From Sialis fuliginosa (taxonomy: Eukaryota > Arthropoda > Insecta > Megaloptera > Sialidae), in NCBI GenBank assembly GCA_961205875.1, contig OY540820.1:14322001-14386000 (forward strand): a stretch of 64,000 nucleotides of DNA, in the 5' to 3' direction. Shown here piece by piece: positions 12,901 through 25,146 of this stretch. The translations under genes and the position numbers were made by a program. Every line of letters begins with the position of its first letter. The first letter of the stretch is position 1. Below the pieces are notes generated by a model. The model had not been told where the DNA came from. It saw only the letters and a list, made by a program, of their open reading frames with translations, and did not search any database.

Positions 12901-13230
12901 CAGTGGCGTAGATAGTATTTTCCGATGGGGGAGATAAATAAAAAAAATAAAGTTCGGGGGCCCCTAAAATATGCAAAATAAAATAAAAAATTCATTTTTT
13001 TTTATCATTAAAAAATTTATTACTAAAAAAAAAGGCCGTCCAATGAAAAACTAAGCAATAACTGAAAACCTTTTTTTTACTCTTAATTTACCACTTTTAC
13101 TATTTTATTCATACTAGAAGAGTTTAAAAAATTGTCTTTCAATTAAAAAAATGTCTTTGACTTTTCTCATGATGTAGACTCATGGGGGCTGATTGATCAC
13201 CTTGATCCCCCCCTCCTATCTACGCCACTG
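12901..13230. mobile_element. hAT-type miniature element
   Basis: Ends CAGTGGCGTAGATAG and CTATCTACGCCACTG are inverted. An exact 8-bp target duplication TTATACGT flanks it (12893-12900, 13231-13238). It is 330 bp and non-coding. Confidence 0.93.
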
Positions 13231-13363
13231 TTATACGTTGTTTTGATAAACTGAATTTAATCTTACTTGCCCTATTTTTCTTTAAAATAAGATAATGTAA
13301 ATGTTATTGAATCTTAAACAAGATATACTAATAACATATTTATAATAAATAAATAATAATTAA

Positions 13364-13510
13364 TACAGTGGAACATCGTTAGTAGGTTTTTGAAGGGCCT
13401 TAGGGGGAAACACGTATTAACGAGAAAAACGTACTAACGAAATATTTTAACATAGGGTCGTGAATGCCGGGACTTAAAAATAAAAAACGTACTTAAGAGG
13501 TTCTACTGTA
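13364..13510. mobile_element. mariner-like miniature element
   Basis: It begins TACAGTGGAACATCGTTAGT and ends GAGGTTCTACTGTA, with TA at both borders. This is the usual terminal form of pogo/Tigger-type miniatures. Confidence 0.75.
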
Positions 13511-14074
13511 TTAATTTTATGAGATATTCAAAAGCTGAAGCATCTATGTATCAATAATTTAAATACTTTTTTTGGATCCCACGTCTTATCAGGTTATTTA
13601 TTAAAATAAAATCTTTTTTTCCAACCATGTATTTCGAGGTAAACATAAATTATTTAACATTTTTTATAAAAATAGGAAATTTCAAAAACAAAAATTACTT
13701 ATCAACAGATATAAGCAATTCCGAATCTGATGAAATTAAATAAATACAACAAAGCATATTATTTATTACTTAATAAAAAATCATTGTTAAAAGCAATTTA
13801 CTTATCTTCATAAAAAACAATAAATCAATAAATAATTTCATTTGGACACAAATTAAGTAATTTCTTAACAACGTTTAAATTTCTATATCAACTTCCAATT
13901 TCATAAAAAAGTTAAACTAGTATAGATTGAATCTTAATAAACTACATCACAATATATGTATATAAATAAATCAATAAAAACTACATATATTTATATGTTA
14001 ACAGTTGATAAATGTTTTTCCGATAATATCATAAAGTGTGGAACACCAAAAGCGATGATTATAAGTTTAATTTT

Positions 14075-17000
14075 CTAAAGAGGTCTGCAGGCTTCGTATC
14101 GTTCCAACCAGGCTCGTCCGAACTCGTTTCTGTTGAGGGGAGGATGGCACTGATAACCCCCATTAAAATTTATCATCGCAAAGTCATCGCAGTTTGTGAC
14201 ACCGTCTCCATTACAATCCTGAAACATGTAAATATATTGATTTTAGATGGATATCAATTTATAGTTGATAACATTAACGTATATGAAATTTTCTGTTACA
14301 TTTTTAAGGCGGCTATTACACTATCAAATAAATATGTCAAAGATCTTTGACAAAGATTTGATCATATTTCTTTGATAAAATACGAGATTTTGTTTTATTA
14401 CACTACATAAAATATTTGATAATATTTTCTCAATATTATCTAGTTTACACTGTCATATTTCTTTGATCAAAGAAATTTTATCATATTTCTTTGATAGTGT
14501 AATAGCCGCCTAACGTATATGAAATTTTCTGTTACATTATTAAAAGAGGAGTTTTTAATAATAACATAGTACATACTATTTATAATTTCAAAGAGGTAAT
14601 ATATGTGTATATGTTTTGGAATTTAGAGCAGTGATATTTCATCTTATTATAACACAGTTGGCGACTCTGACCGTACAAAATAATTTTCATTATATCACCA
14701 CTGTTTTAATACCGTTGGTTTTTTCTTACCAAGCGTGCACGAAACTTGTTAAACACTTCACGAAACTTTAAATTTTAAATTAACTATTAGATAGGTTTGA
14801 TACCCCATTTGTAAGTACTTGCAAGCTAGCAAATTTTATAATACCGGATATAACACTACCAAAATTTGTATGGGGGTAACATTTTATCACATTCATGTAG
14901 TTATACACTGTAGGTAAATTTCAATGTCTCGAAATTAAAAAAAATATTTTTTCAATTATTCCAATTCGATGTATTCATAATATGAAAGCTTAAAGGTTTT
15001 TGAGGTTAACAAAATATTTAGTTTTTTCAATAAAAAAATATTTTCAAACGGTTAGTGACGTCACTAGGTTTGTACGGCCGTACCACGACCATAGCACGGC
15101 CATTTGTTTTGTTTTTTTATTGGGGTATATTAACCATATAAATACAAACATAAAATATATTTATTTTACTCACCCTACCAAACTTGGATATGTAATTTTT
15201 CACTATTCTTAATGAACATGAGTAAGACAGAGCACAATCTTCAAATGCTGAAACAAAAAATGTCATCAATTCTATTCTTTTAACTGTTACGTACACATGG
15301 GAAATGTTATTTACATATATGGCCAAATCTATATATAAGTTAACATTTCTTTATTTACAAAATATAAACGAGCAATCAACTACAGGGGCTTTTAAGATTA
15401 ATGTTTAATTAAATTAATATCCCCGGGTAAAGGGTCGATTACATTGAGCGAGTTTAGAAGCTAAGAAGCCAGCTTGTTACAAGCTTGTAAGATAGTGATG
15501 ATAGCACACCAAACTTTCCACTCGCTCAGTAGCCAACTAGCTAGCGAGTAAATCACGTGTTGTGAATACATCTTATAGACACTGAAACCAGGAATCACCG
15601 AGATACTAGTAGCTAGCGAACTATCTACTATGATGACACACGGCTAGTTTACAAGCTAACAATCTAACAAGCTATCTAGCTAGCGAGTAAAGTAGCTCGG
15701 CTTTCAACTTTTGTAGCAGATTGTTTAAAAGCAGCTTGTTAGCTTGTGAACATGATGAGACTGAGCGAGTTTTCAAGCTAATCAGCTAAAAAGCTGACTT
15801 GTTAACTTGTAAGCTCGCTCAATGTAATCGACGCTTAACACCGGGTCCAATAGGCCAGTGTTTAATAAAGAACATTCCACACTCACCTCCAGCCCTTTCA
15901 GGATCATCTTCAGGTAACGTGATCCTGCCAGCGTCTATCCAATACACTCTGCTTATTTTGAGCGGACCGCAGTAGCCGGAGTTGCAGCCCAGCGTCATGT
16001 TACACCCTGTGGCCGTTCTGCACAGACACCTCTGGCACGCGTCCGTCAGTTCGGATAGTTGTAGCGATAAAATACCGCCCGTTGTATCTTCGTTAAATGT
16101 TTCTGCCAATAGAATTTTGTTAAACTCTGACAATGGGTTTTAATATTTTTTTAGGTTATGACAAAATCTCTTTTGCCCGGTATTATAAAGAATTTGTACG
16201 AAAATTTGCTTCCAGCTAACGCTATCTGCTAGGAATCAAATAGTTATGAAATTGCTCGATATTTTAAAGCAGTGGTAATAAATGTATAATAATGTAAATG
16301 CTATGAAATCGCGCATGCGTCAATGTATTTAAGATTTCATTGGCTACATCTGTGAGTATGTTGTCATTTATATTTAACACCTAGCAGATAGCGTTAGCTG
16401 GAAGCTAATTTGTATTTGGACTTATGCAAATTCTTTATAATACCGGGAATTAATATCATTTTACAGCGTGTATAACTTTCAGCTTTAAAATGATTTTTTA
16501 GGTTTGATCAGCATTTTTTTCGCCAGTTATTTGATATTAAGTAAAAAATTACGATTAAAACGTTCATCATACTTGATTGATTTCTATTATATTAAATGAT
16601 TTATTTCACGAATTGGCAAATTTTCTTTAATTAAAAAATATAGGTATACATGTTTTTTGACAATTGTGACGTCATACCGGCATATTCTTCAATACGAGTT
16701 AAAATTTAGTTCAAAGTATTAAAATTTATGTTCGAGTGTACAAAGTGTATACTATCAAATGTTTAGTGCAATTATATATAACCCAAAAGAAAATATCTTG
16801 TAACATGCATTATTTTTGAGAGTCAATGAATAGAAAAAAGTTTAAACAATTGATCATTCGAACCAAAAAGAGATAACTCAGGAATAACGTCATTAACACA
16901 TTTTTGTTAGTTGTCTTAATGAAATTGGCATCACATAAATTTTAAGTAAAAAAAACAATACCCGCACTAAAAAAAATTAACTGAGAAAATGGATATAATG

Positions 17001-17953
17001 ATTTAAAAGTAAATCCAGGCTGCTAGAATATTCTAAAATGACATCATTGAAATTCCCAAAATTACAAATATGTTCAATTAATATAGATGTAACTATGTTA
17101 ATATTCTGAACTTTGACTTTTTATTGAATGTCGTTTGGCGGAAGTCAATTTAAAAATTTGTATTTATATCGTAAATATTTACTAAAAACGCAAACAAATA
17201 TTATAATGAAACACACAGCAACTTTATATTGAGATAATTATGAATCTGCTTATTTAAAAATATATTTTTATTAATCAAAAAACTATCAATTATTAATGTT
17301 AAATGTTACAAGATCTTTTTATATTTTTATTTATTTATATATTATATTATATATGTTATTGTACATATACCTAAACATTTGAAATCTACATTCGTACATA
17401 TGTATGTATATTTACCTGTTTTTAAGACATTTTATATTACAATTTTTTACAATAACTGATTTGAAATTAAAATTGTATTATAAAAATTATTATTCAAAAA
17501 ATATAAAAATCCTTTAAGAATATTCATTTTAATAAAATTAGTGACAACTACATTTTGATCAGAGTATCTATTAATTACGTTAGGATGATATTCGACCCCC
17601 TTTCCCGTTTATAAGAATTCGTGCAAATTAGGTGACCCCACCCTTTTCTAACACAAACTTTTTGTTAATGTATACTTATGTACTTGTATTACAAGCAAAT
17701 GATTTTTTTTTTAATTGAAAAAGGCAAGTCGAAACTGGTGTATTTAAAATTAATTAACTAGAAAAATTTCCTCTTTAGATCCCCCCACATAAGGTTTTAT
17801 TGACCTCTCTCCCACCCCTTATAATAAATCAAACATTAATAACAATTATAATGTGATGATAATTTTATCTTACTTACGAGCATTTGATGTAAAAAATAAA
17901 ACAGCTGATACAACACAGCATCCCACAATAGTTGGTATCAAAACACTGGACAT
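14075..17953 (-). CDS. i-type lysozyme / destabilase-domain protein (gene B), four exons
   Basis: Minus-strand exons 17953-17878, 16102-15887, 15247-15174 and 14218-14075 join in phase to 169 residues plus stop. A hydrophobic signal peptide occupies residues 1 to about 25. The core starts CQRCLC, runs through CGPLKISRVYWIDAG and LPEDDPERAG; exon 3 carries DCALSYSC; exon 4 carries the Ca-loop-like DCNGDGVTNCDDF and ends CRPL. Exons 2 and 3 have exactly the same lengths (216 and 74 nt) and phases as in gene A, so A and B are a recent or well-conserved tandem pair. The catalytic Glu position is Ala (CLCRTATGC). The GC content of exons 2 and 4 is clearly higher than that of the surrounding DNA. 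Several miniature elements sit in the introns, one ending 54 bp from exon 2. Confidence 0.92.
14308..14510. mobile_element. short inverted-repeat element flanked by a 33-bp direct repeat
   Basis: Termini GGCGGCTATTACACTATCAA and the inverted TTGATAGTGTAATAGCCGCC bound a 203-bp element rich in TTTGATCAAAGAAA motifs. The flanks 14275-14307 and 14511-14543 are a 33-bp direct repeat with one mismatch. It lies in the last intron of lysozyme B. Confidence 0.8.
15434..15832. mobile_element. palindromic miniature element in intron 2 of lysozyme B
   Basis: Termini GTCGATTACATTGAGCGAG and CTCGCTCAATGTAATCGAC are inverted. The interior is dense in AGCTAGC/AAGCTTGT words, giving many alternative hairpins. 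No coding capacity. Confidence 0.8.
16176..16447. mobile_element. CCCGGTATTATAAAGAA-family palindromic element, copy 1
   Basis: It begins CCCGGTATTATAAAGAATTT and ends AAATTCTTTATAATACCGGG. A second inverted motif, GCTAACGCTATCTGCTAG / CTAGCAGATAGCGTTAGC, sits inside. Other copies are at 31834-32148 and, partial, at 41622-41690. Confidence 0.85.
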
Positions 17954-18589
17954 TTTGAACAATATTGTATATATATTTAAAATATAAACACAGTTATTTT
18001 GACCTTTATTTTCAAATACACATTTCTATAAAGAACTACTCGAATTTTATTATATTTAAAAATGCATAATTATAAAATCATTATACAGTTAACACTTACT
18101 AACAAAATAAATTAACAAATAAATACGTATATTTTCTTTAATGTGTATAAAAATATAAACAAAGGTCAACGTAGAGATAACAGAAACCGCACAAAAGTAA
18201 ATACAAAACTTATCACAACAAGTTGAAAAATATTTATTATTTTTATTTCACATGAACACATGAAAAGCTCTCAAACTCGTTTATAAAAATCAAAACGCAA
18301 ATATGCATTCTGCAATAATGCACAAGTTAATAGTGCGAGTCTTTGGTAAGATAAAACATCTTGGAAACAAACTGACAATGGAGTCTTTTTTCAAAGCTGG
18401 TGGGGATCGCAAGCAAAAAATTGTATATTTATACATAATATCTCTCTATATTAAAGATTTGACCTTAGTAATTCTGATGTAGTTAATGTATCCAGTTTGT
18501 ATTTGAAACTGTAGTTATCATCTATCTGGGAATTTCTTCTATTGTCATGACGCACGATTTTACTTGTTTGAAAATTTTGTATATACGTA

Positions 18590-18777
18590 TAAGATACTGG
18601 CACCAGTTCTGGCCGCTATAAGAGCAAGGTTTATTGTAATTCTCATGAACTCATGTTATTAATAAAACAAGTAACTCTTTATTTAATCAATTTAATTAAG
18701 TACCAAATTCCGCAAATATAGTTTTTTTTTAATTATAGCCTTTTATTTCGTTTATGTTTTTTCTCCAGTAATGGAGA
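18590..18777. mobile_element. GGTACTGGCACCAGT-family fragment
   Basis: Left terminus ATACTGGCACCAGTTCTGG followed by about 180 bp of the family; the right part is missing. Confidence 0.75.
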
Positions 18778-19932
18778 AGTTCAAATTCGAAATTCCAAAT
18801 CACAAAAAGCTGTCAGAATCACATAACGTATAATAGTAAAAATGACGCTTTAATAGACCAAATTGCTTCTTTATAATTTTGCAATGTCGAATTTGTACTT
18901 CTTTGATTGCATGTGTTCTTAAAATATTAAAAAATACGAAAACAAGAATAAATAAAGGATTTTTTTATTATACATTTATAGCATTTGAATATTTTCCCCT
19001 AGTGACGTCATATACCTTGACACTTGCTTCTCTGTAGAACTGGTTATTTTATGTTCCTAGTGATTTGTTTTAAACCGCCGCGCTAATTTGTGAAGCAATT
19101 ATTACAGTTTTTATTTTTTATTATTATTTATTTTATTATTCAAATATTCAATTGTATTCTAATAGGTATTAATTATTATAAGGAAAATTAAAATAGCATG
19201 TAAACAACCCCTTACAGTTGGCTCAACTGATATATGCGTATATCTTTGTAATTGTTACAACAACAACCGGTTTGTTGTTGCTCTTCTTTAATTCATTCGT
19301 TTTTTAATCGCAATCTGAGATAAATGTTTATAATGCGTCTAGTAATTATAATGATGTATATTATTAAATTGTCCGATTACATTCTTTTAAATTCGAAACA
19401 TATGAAGGACGATTTATAGATAAATATTTAAATAGTTAACTAATGATGTCTAAAAGGTTATTGTGTTGGAAATTTGTAGAAAAAATGTTGTATACTTGCA
19501 GAAGAAAATAACAAACCAATGACCAATTAAATCAGTATATTTCAATGCTTACTTATTGGATAGTTTGCAGTAGGTACATTTTAATAAAATAATATTTTTT
19601 AATAAATTTAATATTGAAAAGTTTTCAATTTAATAAATACTACATAGAAATTCACTTACATTAGATTTTGACAGGATAAGGTCAAAATGTTGAATTTAGA
19701 ATCTGAATAAATTTATTTTATAAATATGTATTAACTTTATGTATATTATACATATATGTACTATTTGACATTCAAGATATTATAAGCAAAAATTTTTCAT
19801 AATTTAATATTTTTTAAGTGTTAATTTATTTCAAAATTTTAAGTATCATTGCCTTAAATAAGTATAAATAAGAGTTTTTCATAAATGATAAATATATTTA
19901 ATAATAATTGGTGATAATCAAGTCCATGTATT
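18778..19932. other. AT-rich spacer between lysozymes B and C
   Basis: No gene or clear repeat recognised; contains the downstream region of gene C on the minus strand. Confidence 0.35.
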
Positions 19933-22900
19933 TTAGTCTTTCTTGAATCTGACATCTAATTGAAAATTCAATGTATCCTGATAACACCGATTGAATTTGT
20001 CTCCATAAACTCCTTGTAAAGGATTAACACAGTTGTAGCCACCGTTTTTGTGCATCATTGCGTAATCCAAACAGTCCACGATACCGTCTCCATTGCAGTC
20101 CTAAAAAAATATTTATTTTAATATAAGATAAATAAATGCACCAGTTATGGCCGCTATAAGAACAAGTTTTCGTTGTTTTTTTTTTTATTAATGGGGTTGT
20201 TTTTTGTAATTTTCATGCACTCATGTTACTAATAAAACAAGTAACTCTTTATTTAATCAATTTAATTACCAAAATCCGTAAATATAGTTTGTTTTTTAAA
20301 TAATAGCTTTTTATTTTATTCATGGTTTTTCTCCAGTAATGGCAAAGGTAAAATCAGTAATGAGCACGCAGTGATGGACACTTGCTAATGATTACAAAAT
20401 GATAAGTACTACGACACAAAAAATATAAAAGAAAGAATCGTCAAATTTGAAACAATGTAAAGCAGTTGATATGATAATATAATAATTAATATATAAATTA
20501 TACTAATAATTAGTTTAAATGTCCACCATTTTAACACCTACTAACCGATTTTCATCAAATCACACTGTAACACAGTTAAATGTATATAGATTAATATAGA
20601 TCTTGGCTTCTGGGTGTAAGCCGCGTCAGTTTGGTAGTGTTATCGGCCAACGTTTCGTCACACATTGCAGTGGACATCATCAGGGCTCTTCTAAAAGTGC
20701 ACTTTTAGAAGAGCCCTGATGATGTCCACTGCAATGTGTGACGAAACGTTGGCCGATAACACGACCAAACTGACGCGGCTTACACCCAGAAGCCAAGATC
20801 TATATCAAGACCACCGCGGAAGCCTCAAGACTTGTATATATAGATTAATATTCAGAAATGGTAGAAATCAAATATCAACACATATTTCTTATTCAGTAGA
20901 TTTAATTCAAAATTTGTCATTACTGGGGTCCTTTTCAAGACTGATACCACTATTTTAAGTATTACAGTGACACACGACAGAGAGAGAGGATGCAGATGGG
21001 CCGATCATAACAGGAGTAAACGAACATGTTGGATTACCGCTTTAAAAAGTGATTTCAAAACCTCTAAAACAGAACGGCTCAAATATTTTTTTTTAAACAG
21101 TGTAAGTAGATCCATATTACCTATATTTTTAATTATATTTCTGTAAAAAAAAATTAATTATATTGTATAATTATTATATTATCTACTAAATGTTGAGTTT
21201 ATTTCCCTTGTTTTATCATAAACCTCAATAACGGATATTGGTATTTTATTTATCTCATTCACATAAATTCTATTAAATAAAATTATAATATAATCCATCC
21301 AGAGTCAAAATTTTTATGATTTAGATTTTCTAACTAACAATAAATTCTGAACGGTTCATATAACACCATCTTTTGATACTATTAAATCACAAAAACATCT
21401 AGCATGGAAGGCCAAAAAAAAAATCACAAAAACAGTCAACCTTGCTCTTATAGCGGCCATAACTGGTACTAGTACCTTATATCGTTTTTCATAAATCACA
21501 GCTACTTTCCAGGAACGTATCTCGACCGTATAACGAGGTATTAGTATAACCAACAATTTACATTTGCAATTTTGACCGAAAAGATTGTATTATATTTTTT
21601 TATTCACCTTTTCAAATTTAGCCATATATCCTTCTATAGTTCTAGCAGCACATTCCATGTCCTTTACACAGCGCATCCATGCCCCCTCCTTCCAAGGAGT
21701 GTCGGTACTCAATGTAAATTTCCCGGCGTCTGCCCAATAACCCCAAGTTATGTGATACGGACCACAAGTAGTCGAGTCACAACTCGTGTTCGGATTGCAA
21801 TCACTTGACGCATAACATATGCAGTTTAGGCATTCTTCCGGCACTGAAAAAATAAATTAATAATAAGATATCGATATACACTCATTGCAAAAATAAAAAC
21901 CGCTGATTTATATTGTTGAAATAATATCTTGTATACGAAAGTTTTGAACGCGGTTAACCTTTATTTGAGAATTAATAAGTTTTTTTTATTTTTATTTAAG
22001 TTATTGGCCATCGGGCGTAGCCCCTCAGTTAGAACTGTATTGTATTATATTTTTTTTTCTAGTGTTTATTTTAATTTTTTATTTCTGTTGTTTTTTTAAC
22101 GTTATTCTATATTTTAGGTTTTTTTTTCCTATTTTTGATTGTTTATTTCTATTAGTATTTGCTGACTACCTAATTAATATAGACATCACTTGGGATTTTT
22201 AGTATTAATAAGTTAATAGTCGCATATTTACAAGTGTAATATTGTCATAATTTTTGAAAAAATAGAATTTAATTATTTTTTTTATTATAAAAGTACTTTG
22301 ACCTATTGTAATTTAAAACTATTTTTTATACGATATAATTGTAATACACCTGCTTCTATAAACGGAAAAAGTTATTGCTCAAGTACAATATATTTAATGC
22401 TCAAAGTATAAAAAATATTGTGCTCTTAAATACTACCCATCAATAAATATACAAAAAAGTGAATCTAGTAAAAACAATTAATAATTATTGAGGTTAATAT
22501 GCAGTTCCAAAAATGAAAATTGCTTTTTGTAAAAGCTAATTTGTGTAGTTGAAAAACTGCAAGTAGAAAGAAAAATATAAGAGCAAAAAAAAGGTTATTA
22601 TAATTTGTACGAGAGAAATATACAAAGTACAAAGTGTAGAGCAAAAAAAAAGAATTTGCATTTGAAAAATTTTCTTAAAATAACCCCTGATGTAATTGTA
22701 AATGATGATTTTATGTATTTTATGGTAAATATATTATTTACACTTATTGATAAATTAAGGAAGATGAATATTTACAATACAATACTTATTTTTTATGTAA
22801 ATTATCTAGATAATGAAGTATGTACCTCTTAACAAAATCAATAAAAATTCTATAGTTTAAAATAAACATTGCATATACCTTTAGAATAATAATTTAGCTT

Positions 22901-24358
22901 AGATACTTTAGATACTTAAGAAACAGTCATACATACATATATTAATTTTATAATAAAAATAAAATCATTCTGATAAAAAAAACTCTATGACGAATATATG
23001 TATGATATAGATATAAACATGCGTGAATAATATTATTTTACTAATGTTTTTAATTACATATCTGTTTTTATCGAGGACATTGACATTTGAGATTTATGTT
23101 ATAAAATGATTCTCCAAATTATAGATGAATATTAATTCTTCTATTGATTATTTTATTCATGATCAAAGTATTGCGTTCCGGTTTTAGAGGGGAGAGGGGG
23201 GAGTGAAATCAGGTGACTGCCCAGGGTGTCGAGCCAGGAGGGGCGGCGGACGACCACGCAGAGAAAATAGTAGCTCAAATTATAGTAAAAATATTCTTTT
23301 TTTTTAAATCTTACCCAGGGCGCCAAATTCGCTAAGGCTGAGGGAGGGAGCGGGAGTTTGATGAGGATTAAAAAATGACATGAGAACTAAAAAAAATGTC
23401 TTCACAAACTGCAAGAGGGCGTAAAATTTTTTGAAGGTACCAAAACAGAAATGACAAAAAAATGACAATTGCACCTACGACATTTTTTGGATGATTCCAC
23501 CCTGAGTACCAACTTTCCTTAGTCCACCACTGCCTAGACGTATTGTTAAATACTGGTTAAAGTAGAAACTCAGATATAGTTATAATTGTTAATACATATT
23601 ATACAAAAAATATACACTCCGTATTATACTAAAAAAATATGGGCTCCTGATGAGGACTTCTTGTGAAATCAAAACACGTGTCGAGTGACATTGTTTTATT
23701 GTGATTAAGGTGTATATTTTTACTTTAAGTAACTAAGAAACCACAGTTTCCATTTTTCCAGTAATACATATTATGTACAGTCGCCTGCATTAATGGTCTT
23801 GCAGTTTGTATTCATTTTCGTTTATCACAAACTTAGTAGGCTCTTCCCATTTGATTATTATAATATTTAAATCATTTCTCCATGTATTAAACTAAGACAT
23901 ATATTTTGAAATTCATTTTCTAGATAAAGAACTACTCTTCGTTTATAGTTTTCATATATATTTGAGCAATTAAATTATTATGTAATCTATTGAAAATTGT
24001 ATACGTAAATTTTGTGGCAATAAATATTTGATATTCCGAATTTTAGTATTTAAATATATTAAACTTGATAGAAAAAGATAACCGATGATGTTTGTCTTTA
24101 AATTTGGAATCTGTTGTAAGCGATTTTAGCCTTTAGGGTGCCAGACGAGTTCTGCAGGCGACTGTACATACATAAGTATTATTATGTGATCCATTGTCAA
24201 TGCCATATTATATTTTTGCATAAAAATGTAGAAATCTAATATACACGAACCATTAAAAGAGTTATTATGATAATTATAAAAACAATTTGTTTCTTACCTG
24301 CAGCATTAGTCAAGGATAGTATACACACAGAAACAAATAAATAAATAATATGTTTCAT
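19933..24358 (-). CDS. i-type lysozyme / destabilase-domain protein (gene C), three exons
   Basis: Minus-strand exons 24358-24298, 21843-21608 and 20100-19933 join in phase to 154 residues plus stop. Residues 1-19 form a signal peptide. The core starts ECLNCICYASSDC, continues through CGPYHITWGYWADAG, then RCVKDMECAARTIEGYM without the intron found in A and B. The last exon has the Ca-loop-like DCNGDGIVDCLDYAMMHK and ends with an extra, charged C-terminal tail (...DVRFKKD). There are twelve Cys. The catalytic Glu position is Ser. Upstream on the minus strand, a TTTATA-like box lies about 26 bp before an arthropod-type initiator (ATCAGT, near 24383-24391), and a near-kappaB motif GGGGATATTT lies just upstream; both are weak. 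Intron 1 (2.4 kb) carries an old transposon fragment and a mariner-like element. Confidence 0.93.
20136..20957. mobile_element. GGTACTGGCACCAGT-family element interrupted by a Penelope-like insertion
   Basis: Left end TGCACCAGTTATGGCCGCTA, right end near CAAGACTGATACCACTATTTT. The family sequence stops at 20595 and resumes at about 20837 after the nested palindromic insertion. It lies in the last intron of lysozyme C. Confidence 0.8.
20594..20836. mobile_element. near-perfect palindrome of a Penelope-like 3' fragment
   Basis: Arms 20594-20699 and 20700-20805 are reverse complements with a single mismatch and no spacer. The unit contains GATGTCCACTGCAATGTG and GACGAAACGTTGGCC, a motif pair I associate with Penelope-like element ends (assignment is by memory). 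The right arm continues about 30 bp further than the left. A 13-bp copy of host sequence (TATATAGATTAAT) flanks the insertion. A single related copy lies at 39043-39172. Confidence 0.6.
21430..21479. mobile_element. GGTACTGGCACCAGT-family terminal fragment
   Basis: Only the end TTGCTCTTATAGCGGCCATA followed by ACTGGTACTAGTACC is left. Confidence 0.7.
22000..23160. other. AT-rich intron sequence of lysozyme C
   Basis: Nothing recognisable. Short open frames here have atypical composition and no supporting splice structure. Confidence 0.35.
23165..23530. mobile_element. GC-richer transposon remnant (family S related)
   Basis: Contains CCCAGGGCGCCAAATTCGCTAAGGC, the inverted form of family S termini, and then an unrelated fragment ending ACTTTCCTTAGTCCACCACT that recurs at about 39.81 kb. 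Boundaries are uncertain. Confidence 0.45.
23776..24166. mobile_element. Tc1/mariner-type miniature element
   Basis: Begins TACAGTCGCCTGCA and ends TGCAGGCGACTGTA; the borders are TA. It is about 390 bp and non-coding, in intron 1 of lysozyme C. Confidence 0.75.
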
Positions 24359-24683
24359 CTTGTCGATTGGGATTCTATTAACCTACTGATTAGAGTATGT
24401 GACAATTGCGGTATAAAATAAATATCCCCCTTCCATATCCATCCACTAACTTACGCATTTATGTAATTACACTAATACAGTATTGGATTAAGGTAATTTA
24501 GATTTGTGGCCACATAATCTGAAAAACTATCAATCTAGAAATAATTGCCCGAAAGGAATTTTCGACCCGAAAAATAGGATACAATAAAATGTTATTGAAT
24601 TTAAACAATTAGGTTGTATATCCATACAACTTTATTGTTTAAACTTTGCACCCTGTACCTACAGAGTGAAAAATTATTATGAA

Positions 24684-25146
24684 TACAGTGCAACCTCGAT
24701 ATAACAAAACTGAAGGGAAGTAGAAAATATTCGTTATACCAAGTAATTTGTTACAGTGAGGTTTGTTATATAAAGGTTAGGTTGGTCTACAATTCGTTAT
24801 AACAAGGTAAGAATGTAGCGATGTCTATTTTTTCGTTGTAGGATTCTCGTCTACATACTTAATGATTTCTCGTTTCTTTGCGACGGTTAAGAAACACCTT
24901 TTTTGTTTTTCAACAATTGCAACTTTAAAACTAGCAACAGTGACAAACAGCAAAAAAACAATAATGATTGTCTTACGAAAAATTTAACGTGTCTGAACCT
25001 GTCGAAAAATTCGTTATAAAGAGGTTGTTGATAAATGTATTCGTAATATAAAGGTATATTTTGCATTAGCTCTTACGGGCAGTTCAAGGGGATTTCGAGG
25101 AAATCGTTATATTGAGGCTCATTATATTAATGTTAGGTACACTGTA
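24684..25146. mobile_element. mariner/pogo-type miniature element
   Basis: Begins TACAGTGCAACCTCGATATA and ends TTAGGTACACTGTA, with internal repeats of TTCGTTATA and GAGG. The TA target site is retained at both ends. It lies just upstream of lysozyme C. Confidence 0.8.

Noticed and set aside
24395-24440. NF-kappaB-like site upstream of lysozyme C (GGGGATATTT)
   Set aside because: It misses the consensus at one core position and a single short match is expected by chance; mentioned only in the gene entry.
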